From: Pampus argenteus
Taxonomy: Eukaryota; Chordata; Actinopteri; Scombriformes; Stromateidae
Direction: 5' to 3'
DNA length: 64,000 nucleotides
Assembly (NCBI GenBank): GCA_036937835.1
Contig: CM072861.1
Span: 9,665,501 to 9,729,500 of the forward strand
The position numbers were made by a program, and so were the translations under genes. How positions within the stretch are numbered: position 1 is the stretch's first letter; every line of letters begins with the position of its first letter. This document shows, piece after piece, positions 25,871-39,300 of this stretch. The notes under the pieces are model-generated. The model searched no databases and had not been told where the DNA came from. It worked only from the letters and a program-made list of their open reading frames with translations.

Positions 25871-26416
25871 CCCGTCATGTCAGAGGAAGAGAAGAGAAGC
25901 CAGATTTTTCTGCTCACTCGTTGTTAAGTTTGTGTCTTGATTCCCAAACCTGCAGTGTGGTTGTGAGATTTCCCGCCGACATCCATTTGATTTGAATTTG
26001 GTTAAAAAAACAAAACAAAACAAAAAACGGTGAAAGTTTTGATCCTTTCTGCTGCAGCTGCGACGTGTCATTTAGTTAACCTGTGTACCTCTGACGCGCT
26101 GTAGAGACCAACAGGATGGCCTCTGACATGCTTGCTCAGTTTTCAGTAGGTGGTCAGTCACCTCTGTGCTTCTTGATATCACCTGCAGTCCATTAAAAAA
26201 AAAGCTCTGATGTTACAGCAAACAACAGAATGATGAAAAGTCTCGAGCTCAGTGGTGGGATGACATAAGATATGCTTCACTCATACCCTGGTATCCAGGC
26301 CAAATGTCTGGTAACATCTAGGATTGTGCTGAAAGTGCCATTTTTTTAAAATTCATTTTATTTTATTTTATTTTTTTTAGAAATGATTTTTTGTGTATGT
26401 GGTGCACAAAATGTAT

Positions 26417-26418
26417 TG

Positions 26419-26440
<22 letters not shown>
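26417..26440 (+). repeat. (TG)12 microsatellite in the likely 3'UTR
   Basis: A TG tract that continues into TATG units. It reads as CA in the transcript. Confidence 0.95.
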
Positions 26441-26449
<9 letters not shown>

Positions 26450-27072
26450 CAGTACACTGTGCGTGTTGGTTGTCACTACTGAGCTCTCCCTCCTAGCTTT
26501 GATTTGAACCAACATTTGATGAGCTTTCACATGTGAAACATGAGATAATACTGGATTTATAGTTCAAACACTCAAGAACAGATGGGTTGTTTCAGTCCAG
26601 GCAGAGAAACGGGCTGACTCGGTTTTTCCTTTCAGGCCCCCAGAGTGCAATCAGTCAGAGAAAAACACAAAACAAGAAAAGAAAATCTTAGTGGTGAGTT
26701 GGAAATTAAGAGTCAAGTCAACCGCTGTTTCTCTCCGTCTTCAAACGATAAGCCTGTTTTGTTGTGTTTTTATTTCATTCTGTTTTTTTTTTTTTTAGAA
26801 AGTAGAAAATGAGAAAGTGCAGATGAAGCTCAACACATCATGATGCTGTTGTGTCAACAGGTGGGTTTATGGGGTTTTTGTCACTGGGTGGGAGGCCAGG
26901 ACCGGTCTTAAGGAGCCGGGCGTGTTTCTAACAGCAACATCAACGTGGTTTTGTGAATATGTGGCCAGGTCGACCTCCCCAGCGACAGTTAGGTTTCTTG
27001 AAGTCTTTTTTTTTTTTTCCCAAAGTGCCAGGCATTTTGTCATCGTCTTTGACCTTTTCTCTATCTCTTCTC

Positions 27073-27094
27073 CTTCTTCTTCTTCTTCTTCTTC
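27073..27094 (+). repeat. (CTT)7 microsatellite, GAA repeat in the transcript
   Basis: Seven CTT units lie about 230 bp beyond the stop codon. The minus-strand transcript would carry a purine-only GAA run here. Confidence 0.9.
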
Positions 27095-27326
27095 ACAGTA
27101 TTTTTTGCATGCAGGGTCATTCAACCCCCCATGATGCTTTAAGGCAGGGGAGGGAGACGAGCAGAGGAATCCACCGATCAGGAGGGGGGAGCCGAGAGGA
27201 GGAGGCAGGCACGTACGTAACTGATGATGAATCTATTGGTCTGTCTATCTGTCAGTCTCTTTAATCCTGCCCACCCCGAACCGGGGGGACTTCAAGTTAC
27301 TGCAAAAGGACGTTCACTGTTGTCCC

Positions 27327-27352
27327 TCAGACTGCTGACACCTGTTCGTCCT
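27327..27352 (-). CDS. rapgef2: rapgef2 exon 24 (last coding exon)
   Basis: A 26-nt coding part encodes EDEQVSAV and then TGA, with the first Glu codon split across the junction. The acceptor is TTTTCACAG. The C-terminal VSAV is a class I PDZ ligand conserved in RAPGEF2 and RAPGEF6. It is far too short for ORF finders and was located through its phase match to exon 23. Confidence 0.93.
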
Positions 27353-30300
27353 CTGTGAAAACAAAAGGGACAAAGACAGTCAGCGGTTACAATGAATGTG
27401 GATGTACAACCCATCAGAGTGTAGTGAGAAGAGTTTACTAAAGTCAGTGGACGTGGTTTTAATTATTCTGCCTGCTTGTATCATATCAAATTATAATAAA
27501 GCTATCTGTATATATCATATATTAATGCTTTCATTATGTATGCCATTTCAATTCGTCAATGGACTGCAGATGAAAACCCACATTTACAGTAAAGTTTATT
27601 CATGTGGAAACCAAAGGCTGCCAAGGTAGACAGGAAAACCTCCAACATTGATTAAAATATGGAAAAGAAAAGCTTCACTTAAATACAACATTTCTACACA
27701 TATTTCTGTCCAGGTATAAAAGTGCTGCTACGTCATCCAGAGTGATTGCGGGCGGGTCGGGTGCGTGCTGGTGCAGGAGAATGGAGGTGCATGTTTTTCA
27801 GGCATTGAGTTGGACTGCATGGGTGAGAGCACGGCGCCCGTTGATGGATGCTAATCGACACTGTGCGTGTGTTTGTGTGTGTGTGTGTGTGTGTGAGAGT
27901 GAGAGAGGAGAGCAGAATGTGTGGTGGCAGAGAAGTGGGTGAGTTTCTGGTCCGAACAGTATGACTCATGCATGATGACGTACTGTGGGTTAAGGATGAG
28001 GGTCCCACTCCAAATGAACAATTCTCAGATTCTAAGTATGAAAAGGTCTAAACTTTGTCTTTGTCTTTGGTTTTTAAACACAGAGAATTGTTATTTGGAA
28101 CGGGATCGATCCTACTGGTGCTGTAGGAATGATCAGTCTCACTCCAACTGTGTGTTTCCTTTTCACATGCAGGTTCATTGGAGTGGTGGTGTAGGAGGAG
28201 GAGGGGGCAACCTGATAAATAAGTTTTTACCTGCCTTGGGGAGAGGGGCCCTGCCTTTAAACCCCCGTACACACACTCTCATGGTCTGGGAGTCTCTGGT
28301 GTGTGCTGTGCCACTGGCTTTGGCTTCCTCAGAGCGACTACATTGGAAGACAAGGACTCACCCTCCTCTTCATCCTCGGGATCTTGCTCTTCAGCCGGTG
28401 AGCGAGTGCGGTGGAGGCCGCCCCCCCGCTGTTTGGCCCCCTGGTGGGCCTGGTGGGAGTCGGGCGACTGAGTGACCATACGCGACCGCTGCAGAGCCGT
28501 GGTGTAGTCTGGTGGCCGGCGTCCTGAGTGGGTCGTCGTGGACATAGGAACAGACGGGGGCGGGTGCTGTCCTTCGCCCAGGTCAGAGATGGTCAGGGCG
28601 GTGTAGCCGGGCGGTGTTGGGGGGGGGTCACGGTAACGGCTCTCTTTCCGTGCTTCAGGGACACAACAGACATGAAGATGAAGGCATTTGGAAATACGAC
28701 TACTCTCTTGTCGGTATATTTTCTACTGCACAAAACAACGTGGATTTTTAAAATCTCACTTTCTAGCCGCCAGCCTCAGTCTGTCTTTGTGTTGTGATTA
28801 AAATCTTCTGCCAAAAGTTAGAATGACCTAAGATGTTTGCTATAATTACTTGACGAATTTGCAAGTAAACTTGCAATAACTGATCATAACTTTTTACCAC
28901 TTAGGAGCATCAGCAGAAACAAGCTGTAAACACAACATGAGCCAGTAGTGTGAGCTGCAGTCACTCACTGATGAGGCCTTTACCCCCTGCGGTGATCGGT
29001 GATGGGGAGGGCCGGCCGTGCTGCTTGGCCTCTTCTGACCCGGTGGATGTAATACTACTTGTTTCTGGGTCAGCGTTGACGTCCTTTCCTCCTCTCCTCT
29101 TAATGGTGCCAGTGTCACCCTCAGAGTCCTCTCCCCAGTATGCGGCTGAGGAGGAGGAGGAGCTGGCAGATGCCCAGCTCCCCCTGGCCTGGGCTGCCCA
29201 CAGTGCTGCAGATCCCCCTAATAAGGCATCCGGTCCCCCAGGGGGGAGCCCACCAATGCCACTTCCACCAAAGGCCAGAGTCTCCCAGCTACGTCCCTGC
29301 TGCATGGTCTGGATGTTGTCGTGGGAACCAGAGGAGCAGGAAGTCCAGGAGCCGCGGCCGCTGTCTGCAGCGTCAAGGGAAACACGATCGCCCTGATCCT
29401 GAGTCAGCTCCTCTGAACTGGGTGAGGAGAGCACCGTAGGGCAGCCGGCGTAAATGCCCCGACAGTCCTGCATTGATGAGTATGACCTATAAAATGGTAA
29501 AAAAAAAGAAAAAACATATTAAAGATTAGATGAATAAAACAGATTAAAAACAAACAAACTTCAGAATAAACTTCTTAAGTGTTCCTACCCCAGGCTGTAC
29601 TGGTCAGGATCGGTGGTGGCTCTTCGTTCCAGCCGCGTTCCCCCAATGTGGGATTCCCCAACTACTCCGGAGTGACGGAGTCTCCGCTCTTCCTGGGCCA
29701 TGTCGAAAGACGAGTTACTGACGAGACTGGAGCGAGAGGAGATCTCACTGTGACCGGAGTCTGAGTATGTGTCTCCCATCCTGTTGTAACCTGGAGGGGA
29801 GAGGAAGAGGGAGCAGAGGGGTACATTAATGTACGGAAAAATGAGAGAACAATAGTACCATATAGTCACATTCAAATCATGTGAGAGAACATATAGTACT
29901 ACAGTAATGCCCTTCCTTAAAAGAAAATGAAAAAAAGCCCTGAAATTGGCCCCCTACATGCTAAATGGGTCCACCACGTTCCAACACACAGCACCGATCC
30001 CAGAGAGAAACATCAAAATAACCCAAAAAAACCTGCATCATAAATCACCTCTAATTAGCATATCATATCTCAGTCAATCTGTTTAAACGAGGCGTCGCAC
30101 GCACAGACTGCAGGGATAATTGTAGAGAGCCATTTCCAAATTCAACCAACCAGCTTACTGAAACAGCAGTTTACTACGACACGCTGGGTTTCAACGCAGC
30201 CCTGAGGAATGTGGAAAAGTTTCGATAAAACGCCTGAAGGGGATTGTGAAAAGTAGAGAGAAATCAGTGCAGCTAACACATGTGCACGCAGATTTTCTAG

Positions 30301-33300
30301 TTATAGGAGACTGTCACTGCAGCATGTGCTGAAGCTCAGCTGTAGTGTTTAATAGACTGGTAGTTACATTTCTCAGCTATTATCAGCATGAATCGCTCCA
30401 CTAACCTCTTAAAGTACTTTTAAATCTGGACAAGGAAGGAGCTGATTAAATGAAGCTTTAAGCTCAGAGATGCATAATGTATAAGCAAAGAAAACAGGAG
30501 TAACAGGAAGTGAGATAAAATTAAAGCTGTGACCAACAGTCCAAAATCTCAAGACCTTCAGTTTCGATGAAAACAGCACTTTTTTTAATAATTGTTTTGA
30601 CAGCAAATCCTCACATCTAAGAAGTTTTATGTTTCTTGTAGTAAGAAAAGTGCTGTGCTAGAAATACAAAGAGATAAAGAACTGTTTGTGTATAACTACC
30701 ACTAGCCATCATCATAAACCTAATCAACAGAACATGTAATATAAAAGCACCACAAACAGTTTTCTTAGCCACCACATATGCTGTCAAAATCCAGAAACAA
30801 CCATCATGAGCATAGTGTATATTTACACAACCGTCTACAGACTAGTTCGTACTGGGGGTTTTCAGGGCTACAAGTGTCTTTAACCCTGTGATCGATGCAA
30901 AGATATGTCAGACTGAAGCTGGGATCACAGGACAGGAATTTTAAATTTAGAAGAATTTAACTCGTCTTTTAACAGCAACACATAATTAATGATAGGTGGC
31001 ATTTTTTTTCCATTTCAAGTCTTAATCTTCAAGCGGTAACAGAAATGGGGAATACTAGTAATAACTTACTACTATTTAAACAAAAACTATATGCAACATA
31101 AAGAAATGCACAACTGCAACCACCAGGTGGCATTTCTGTCACATCCTGACTGGGTGAAGCAGTGTGGAGGGCGGGGTGGGAGGGAGGATTATTGGCTTAC
31201 CCTTCTTGGGCGAGCTCTGGGGGGAGGTAGGAGGGGATGAGAGCTGGGAGGAGGCGTTGGACACTGTGTCCTCTGGCTGCCTTCGGTGCCTTTCGTTCCC
31301 CTCCTCTGACAGAGACAGGATCTTCTTCAGAGACTGTGGAGAACTGGTGCCTGTGGACATTTGCAAGAAAATGAGCAAAATTAGCATGAGGGACTATGTC
31401 ATTCCTCGAGGCTGTCGGGGTGCTAAGCCGCATTGTCTGGGATTTTGTAGTTTCTTGTTTCCAGACAGCCTCTAGGTGGCAGCACTGTCATAGAGAAGCT
31501 GGTTCTTCTGTTGTCTGCAAATGACAGGATCAGGAAAAGAAAACAAGACGACAGTGGCATGTAGAAGGATGAGTGAACAGGAGGTTTAGAAAGGCTGCTT
31601 TTCACTCAATACACATAAAAAGATTATATTCTTTTTTTTAAATGTAGCTACAGAATGATTAAGGTTGTAATCAATCACAGCAATATAACATTCTTATAGA
31701 AAATGTATTAGCAGCGCCGTAACAAGTGGATTGTACAGCTCTGTACAGTTGCATGTAAGGTTTGTTCTGATCTTTCTGAGCTCACAATACTGTTTCCATA
31801 AAAAAAAAGCACAATTCATTTCTAATTAGTTTCTTTCAATGAAAAGAAACCTTTAACCATAAAAATGAATTAGGCTGAAAAGTATTGGCGGTTGGTATAC
31901 TGTTGTTATTAGTTACAAGCTTCTATCTTTATACTAACCGAAAGGTGGCAGATCCTTGACTGGCACTTTCTTTCGGGATGGGTAAAGGGCCACAGCGGGG
32001 ACCTGCAGGGCCTGGTTTCCTTTGGCCAGCTGGCCCCTCTGTTGGCTGGCAGCTCTGGATACGACTGGGGAGGTGTCTGGTCGTTTCCCAGTGGCATTCT
32101 TGGGCACTGAGTAAGGAAAAAAAAGAAGAAAAAAAAAGAGTGAGCAAGTTGCAATTACTAAGTTAGATTTAGACTTTAGGGTTTTATGTAAAGGGAGTTT
32201 AAGAAAACAGCTGCTGTTGGACAGAGGAGCTGTTTGTAGGGATCCAAGCTGTGAGTTTGCCAGCCTGGGATGATCTCTGTGACCACTTATACTCCCCCTG
32301 CTGTCCATCAGCGTATCAACAGCATGTGGTGAATGGATTAAGATGGCATTAACAATGGGGAAACTGGCCTAGTGGTTCAATCCCTGCAGTTGAGACTTAA
32401 AGTACGTCTGAATGTAGCCTCTCAATCGTGGGAACATGCATGTAGAAACACAACCAAGAACTCAGTTTCCTCTAAATATTTCATGGAAGCTTATTGGATA
32501 TCTAAGAAAGCCTAAATTTTACTTGTGTGTGTGTGTGTGTATGTCAACCAACTCACGTGTACTAATGGAAGGTTCACACTGTAGTGAGAGCGTCTGCAGA
32601 CTCTCCTCGTTCGTTTCCAGGCTGAGATTGGACAGATATTGTTTGACCTTCCTGGCCATCTGGGCGTCCTCGTACAGCTTTTTGGCATTCAGGAAGGAGC
32701 TACGTCGCACCCGCTTCTTGTGCCCGCCTGTCTGGGTGACGTCGAGGACTGCCGCATTGGCGCTACCCTGGCTTAGAGAGCTGGTTGTACACACAAGGCA
32801 CCCACATGGAAACACGCACACAACACACACAGAGGAATGCACATTTTTGCAAGCACAAACAGAGACAAAGACGCACAAAGAAATAGAGATGGTAGAATAA
32901 AAAAACATTAATATATTGATTTAGCATGTAAATAGGCCTATATAGTATGATTATACAGGTGGTACTACTGGACTACACATGGCGTTTTATATTTATTCAA
33001 ACATGCAAAGAGCAACTTTAGGTATTCCTGTTAAGTCCAGGACATTCCAGACATTCCAGATAGCAGAGGGGGAATGAGGGATGATGGCTGGAGTCAAACA
33101 ATAGGGGAGTAGAAATTGGGAACTCTAGTAGTGTAACACGCACATAGTTTACATTTCTGTGGCTTGAGTCAGAGGTGGTGGGAGTAGTAGTAAAAGCTTT
33201 ACTTGCACATGGTCATGGCCAAATACTGCAGTACACAGACAAAGGTCTTTCAGTATGTACAGTGTTAGTCACTGACAAGTCATGTTTGTGCTGCCAGTCA

Positions 33301-36300
33301 GTGGAAAGGTATTTATCATGGTATTCATCTCCATGTAGTGCTCATGGTCATCAGGGTATTTGTATGGAAGCACATAGCAGTCATTTTTTTAAATACTGAC
33401 TTCAGTATCTTGTAAATATAACTTAGCATCTCATATTTTCAAGATTAAGATCTCATAATTAATTACGAGATACGGGTATTGTAATTACAAGATACAGAAG
33501 TGAAAATGTTTGCTTTCCTTTTCGGGTGAATGTAATTGTTTCCTATTAAATGTCCTGTATGCTGTCCCATTTGACCCACAAGAATGTAAAGCATGATGAA
33601 AATAAAAAGCATTGCTTCATGAATCTCTGGCTGTTTGGAGCTTTGATATGCAGATAAAACCTCAGACAGGTGAAATTCTGACACTAAAACTGCATGCATA
33701 CTGTTAGATAAAACAACATATCAGAAAAGGTCATGTTGCCAATGCAAGGCTGGATTCCTAATCATTCATAATTTATTGGATGTTTATGATATACAGTTTG
33801 TATTAATCTGGAAATTCAAAAATATGTAAAATTCTCATCTATGTGTGCTAAATTTATATTGTAAATATCTGTGAATTTCATGTGAAGAAATATTTGTTTT
33901 CAAAATGTAAAAACCTCATGATAGCAAAGTGACCTTAGTATTATTCAGTGTTAGTAGCAGGATTCAACTGGTTAACATAAACAGGGTTTAAAAGAAGAAG
34001 AAAAAGGTGCTCGCAAATCGGCAGCAAAGAAGGGGGGTTGCAGTGCAGGGGGGGCAAAAAGTTGTAGGGTCACCAAACTTACCCTAAACTTCTCCATTTC
34101 TTCTTCCTAGAGGGTGGGTGCCATGAACAGAGAAGCATGGGGCAAAGGGTGGATGAGTAGAGAGAGAAAGAGACAAAGCTTAGGACAGGAAAGACCACCA
34201 CGATCACCAAAGAGAAGCAATTTCACCAAAGACCCACGTGAAAGTCAGAGGAAAATCAAATGGTAACACCACTAAGGAGGAGACATCATTAGACAGAGAC
34301 ACACTTTCACAGCAGCACTGTGCACATCTTATGCCAACAATGTGTATAAGGAAACAGTTGCCAGAAGAAACAGTTGCCAGAAAGAACAGCTGCTTGACAG
34401 AAAAGCGTGATGCAGAAATTTGACTGAATCTATGTGAACCCTCTAACCCCAAAGAGTTTTGGTAGTGCTGGATGTGTTGACTGGTCCTACTGGTCCTACT
34501 GGAGGGTGAAGGATAATTAATCTGAACTAATGCTTTGTTTCTGGAAGGTCTCTTACCTGGTCCGGAACATGAGGGCCGGGTCCATGTTGACGGAGGCCAT
34601 GCGGCCAACGTGGCGAATTTCTTTGGCAATCATCCTCAGCTTCTCAAAGTTCACCAGACCGTCCACTTTAGAGTCATTGCCTAAGAAATTCAAAAGGAAA
34701 AAGTGAATACCAACAACTCATCATGAACACAGCTCAAAATAATATGTGTCAAAAAATATGTCAAGAACCAAGACCAAAACGGACGTCTTGAAAACATAAA
34801 TTTAATTGTGAAAACAAAAAAAAAAACATAATGGTTTTGCTACCTTTAAATCATAATTTCAAATATATTAAAATTATAAATACATGTATTTAACATGTCC
34901 ATTTGTAGAAATGGACAAGAAAGGTGAAAGATTGTTCAGATGTGGCAATTTTCTGTCGGGCCAACATTTTTTACGCCTAGGACTTTTTAAAACGGATTTA
35001 TGTTCACGTTACACAGTGCGAGACATGAATTTAAAGCTACATACCTTCATGTAGGAAGGTGAGGTCCTTCTTGATGACGGGGAACAGGGGGATGATGGGT
35101 GGCTGGAGGTTCTGATTGTTGAGGACATTCCTGTACTTAGCCATATTTCTGGAGGGGTCGAACAGGTCCTGCAGGTCCCCAAACAGCTTCTCATACTTGC
35201 TAGGCAGCTTCTCCCATGTTCCCCTCAGTCTGGAGACTGGAGCCAGGTTTAAACCACTGTGGGGAAAAATAAACAAAAGCAAATTTTAATCATCATACGG
35301 GGAGAATAGCTTCTATCTATGACAAATATGGCTTGGTTCAAAGTTTATTCATTAGTTTACTTATACAACAACTAAAATAAGATATAATCAACCATCTGTA
35401 CAGATGTGACAACAAGTATATGACACATCTCCAAACAAATACATGATTACAAAGTGATGATGAACTGTCTGTTCGACTGTCCTGACCTGATGATTGCAAA
35501 CATGGAGTTGAAGTTCTTGCACTCCCGGCAGTGCAGTGCAATCTTGATGAAGTGCTTGATGGTCTTCATACGTTTGAGCTGGTTGGGCTCCCGCGTCACC
35601 TCCGTGGCCACCCAGAAGGTCTCGTGATTGATGGCCTCCTCGAAGCGCTTCAGGCTGGCCGAGCCCGTCTTGGAGCGCAGCTTGAACAGGTCATCGATAT
35701 ATTCTGTGGGCTCAATGGCACAGAACAGTTCAAAGGCCCGCATGGAGAGCTGCGTGGCCACCTCCACCGTACTGAGCTGTAACAGGGAGATCTGGCCTTC
35801 TCGAAGGAGGTCCTGAGCGTCCTCATCTGAACATAACGTCTCTGTCTCCATGTTGCTCTTTAGGTAGTATCTGATGATAGAGGAGATTTTTTTTGTATAT
35901 ATTCTTACAATACAAACAACACAAAATGGTGGCTAGCGCATCAAATTAAAGAAGTCTTTACCTGCCGCTTAGTTGAATCCTGTCTGCCAGTTTAGAGAGC
36001 TGGTCAGGTAACCGTCTCTGTTTGATGACACCCTCTGGTGTGACGGAGACCTCACACAGCGAATAAGCCTCCGCTGCCGCAGTCAAGGCAAACTCCCTGA
36101 TGGCCTGGGTCACCACTTCCTTAGCCGTGGTGTCCTTCCCAATCATGATGTACCGAGACTGCTGATCCGCCTTGAAGACACGCAATACCTGGTCCGACAT
36201 ATCTAGGGATGCAAAGTCCAGAACATACAGTTAGAATAAATACTTAACACCATTTTCCTGAGGTGTGACCTGGTCAAATCTCATTATCTAAGCAGAAATC

Positions 36301-39300
36301 ATTTGTAGTTGTTTGTGTTTTTTTAAGATTTTAACCAAGAGCCATTCCATCATCCAGCAGTGGAGCAAAAACACACCAGCAACTTTGTGATTTCATTCAC
36401 AAACCTCATTTCCCATCATTCCCATTCATTAGTTTGATCAGAACCACACAGTAAATCTCCCTTTACAAATCGTATGACCCCCAAAATCTCCACAGCAAAC
36501 TCAACAGCCATGTGCCCACAGAAAATCTCACAATCCCACTAAGATTTACTCAATTAGTGATCAAGAGGCTCCCAATTAGCGTTCACAGGCATAAATGCGG
36601 GTATATTGAGTTTATGTTACATCTGTAAACTACAGCACAGCGGCTGATGAATGTTGGCTGACAGCACTGAAAAAGATGTGACTGAGCTCGGAGAAGCAGG
36701 ATCACGAGGAGAGAAAGGTACTCACTCAGTATCACTGGGACTGAAAGAACATAAACAACATGTGATGGATAGGAGTTAATGAGAAGAGAAATATAAAAGA
36801 CCAGATTTCCATATTTCTTTTTCTGGCTCTACATTGCTGGTAGAAAAATGTGATGATACATGCTGTGAAATTCATATACTGCCAGATGTTTTGCCTTTCT
36901 GCTGTTTTTAGGTAGCTATCACATTATCTCTCCCCCTGGTAGAGAAGAACCTGCCTTGGTAAAATATTTAATCTGCTGGATTAGCTAAAAACAGATCTGC
37001 TGGTTATTTTATCTACAAATGATTGTTAAATTGAGTTATAGCATATGATTCATTTTTTTTTTTTTATACTGTTGCGGTACATGTGCAATCTGCATCTGCA
37101 TCTTTGTTTCTCACTTTGTTTTCCATTAATAAAAAACTACATAAACTGCATTAGACAATATCCGTCTATATTGCCCAGACCAAATTGGATATTACTCTGT
37201 GGTAATGTGTTGCTCAAGCTCCAAGTGAACAGCTTGTTAACATAGTGAGACACTTTAAATTGGCTCTAATGCAAATTAGCCATCAAAAACATTTTCATTA
37301 GGATCGATTATGTTAATATAATAGTAAAGGACCAGTCTTTGATACCAACATGTTTCGAGATGATGTAAATGAATGTGTACTGTTGCCTCATATTACGTCA
37401 CAGCAGTCAAATACACACCAGGCTGGTTGTTGAAGTCGAGGATGCGGTGGTGAGACTGCAGAAGGTCTGGGTTGGACGACGAGAGGTTGCCGCTGACGGG
37501 CAGAGCTGGTGGGATCTGTTTGGACTGCTTCATCCCCACAATGCTGTCGTCCTGCGATTGGCCAACGCAAACGTCACTATGGAAACAAGGAGAAGAAGAG
37601 TGTGGGAGGGGTGAGACAGCAGTTCCGTCGACAAAAGGCAGAGGGCGATATTTGTGTTGGTAAGAGTTGGGAGGCAGTGGACACACATCTGTCAGGATGA
37701 TCTAGAGAATATATTTATATATATTCTTCAAGAAATATATCTAACAGCATCGCCAACACAACATAATTATTGGGTATTCACATTTAAAATCTCAAACATT
37801 TTGCCACCTAGAACTGCCAATATGAAAATCATTAATTTCATCATTAATAGGTCTTGTTACTTGTATGGTTTAGGAGGCAGGATGCTGGTGAGTGTCTTGT
37901 CGAAGATCTTCTTCAGCTTGTTGCGTCCTCCCACCGTGTTGGTCTTTGCTTTCTTGCTGACCTTCTCCAGGCCCATCACCTGCTCCACATCCACTGCCAG
38001 GTCGGGGATAGAGTAGCGACTGGCCTTCTTGATGTCCCCGATCTTTGGAAGGTGGGGTGCTCCGTTCTTTCTGTCATGCTCCTCCTCACCATCTAAATCA
38101 TGGTCTTGTTCTGGCCTGGTTAGCAGCTCTTTAAACACTGGACAGGAAAAATGTGGATTATTGAGCCATATTTGTAAAAAATGAAAATTGTGTTGGAGCA
38201 CTTCTACGTCGTTAACATGTTAACGCTTATATTTAATAGGACGCAGAACAATGGGCGTGTAACTAATATATTTCATTTTAAAAAATTACCTAAAAGATTT
38301 GTTTTCACAGTTATGGACAAGTGGGTGTTGTTTTTCAAAATCTCATTGGCTTTGCTGAGCTGGACATTCTCAAAGTTCTGCCCGTTGACCTCCAAGATCT
38401 GCAGCAAGAAGAGAGAAATCCATCAGATGCATTTTACCAAAAATCTCATATTTTACACAACCACAGATCTGTGACAACAGTTTAAACTTGGAAAAAAAAA
38501 TTAGCCAGGTAAAAAAAAAAGAACTATGTGTTTTATTCAGTGAACAGAGAGGCAGCACAATCTCACTCTTATGTTGTACATCGTGACATTTAGTAGGTTT
38601 TGACATGAACACAAACCGGTTCACCTTCAGATTGTCTTGTCTTTGTCTTAACAGCTTGACCTCCCCATGGGGGCCAGATATTTGCATTAAAACGCAATCT
38701 GCTAAGCAGCGTTCATCACGTCCTCCTTAGTGAAAGAGGAAGTCACCTTTGACTGTAATGTTAAATACAGGTCATCCTCTGCTGCTGCGAGGCCAGCACA
38801 CGCTGACTAACAAGACCGAATGTCTGTTTTGTGATCAGCACCGATTAGTGAAACGTCAGTTGGAGTAAAGACTAATACTAAAGCTCTGAATTGATGGCAG
38901 TATGTGAAGTTGTGAAAACATGGACGGTGCGAGTCGGGTGAATGCTTCCAAGATGTCAGCTTCCATGTTTCCTTTTGAGAGAAACAGCTGCAGGGGATGT
39001 TTGGAGTCAAGAGGGCTTAACTCGCATCCAGACACTCTCAAGATGGTTTCAAGGATTAGAGTGAGACTTTGCTTAAAACCCTGAGGACTGCCAAGTGTGA
39101 AAATGGTTGAGAAGTCAAGTCTTGCAGAGAAAGCCAACACAGGGTGCCCGTAGCTACTGGCAAGTTCAATTTTTCTTTTTAAAAATACTTTTTTTTTAAA
39201 ACCCTTTTTAATGCTAGTTAGAGCAAAATGTAAAACCAATTTGAACATTTCAAGCGCTGGCCTGTGTGACTGGAATTATTTCTTTCTCCAATTATAGCCT

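Larger units (their letters stand above)
24325..27326 (-). other. rapgef2: Likely rapgef2 3' untranslated region
   Basis: The stop codon is at 27327-27329, and no further coding pattern follows on the minus strand. A 3'UTR of about 3 kb is inferred, ending near the AATAAA at 24344-24349. It holds a GAA tract (27073-27094, read on the minus strand) and CA tracts at 25845-25870 and 26417-26440. Earlier poly(A) signals would allow shorter forms at 26769-26774 and 24554-24559. The extent is inferred from sequence alone. RNA 3'-end data would settle it. Confidence 0.5.

Noticed and set aside
27921..28475. 184-codon plus-strand frame
   Set aside because: Its distal part is antisense to rapgef2 exon 23 and is a shadow of that exon's GC-rich codons. 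The rest is intronic.
28950..29396. 148-codon plus-strand frame
   Set aside because: It is the antisense shadow of exon 22, which has clear homology and splice phase on the minus strand.
38856..39248. 130-codon minus-strand frame inside rapgef2 intron 9
   Set aside because: It lies between exons 9 and 10, which join perfectly without it. No domain is recognised, and including it would need splice sites I do not see in phase.
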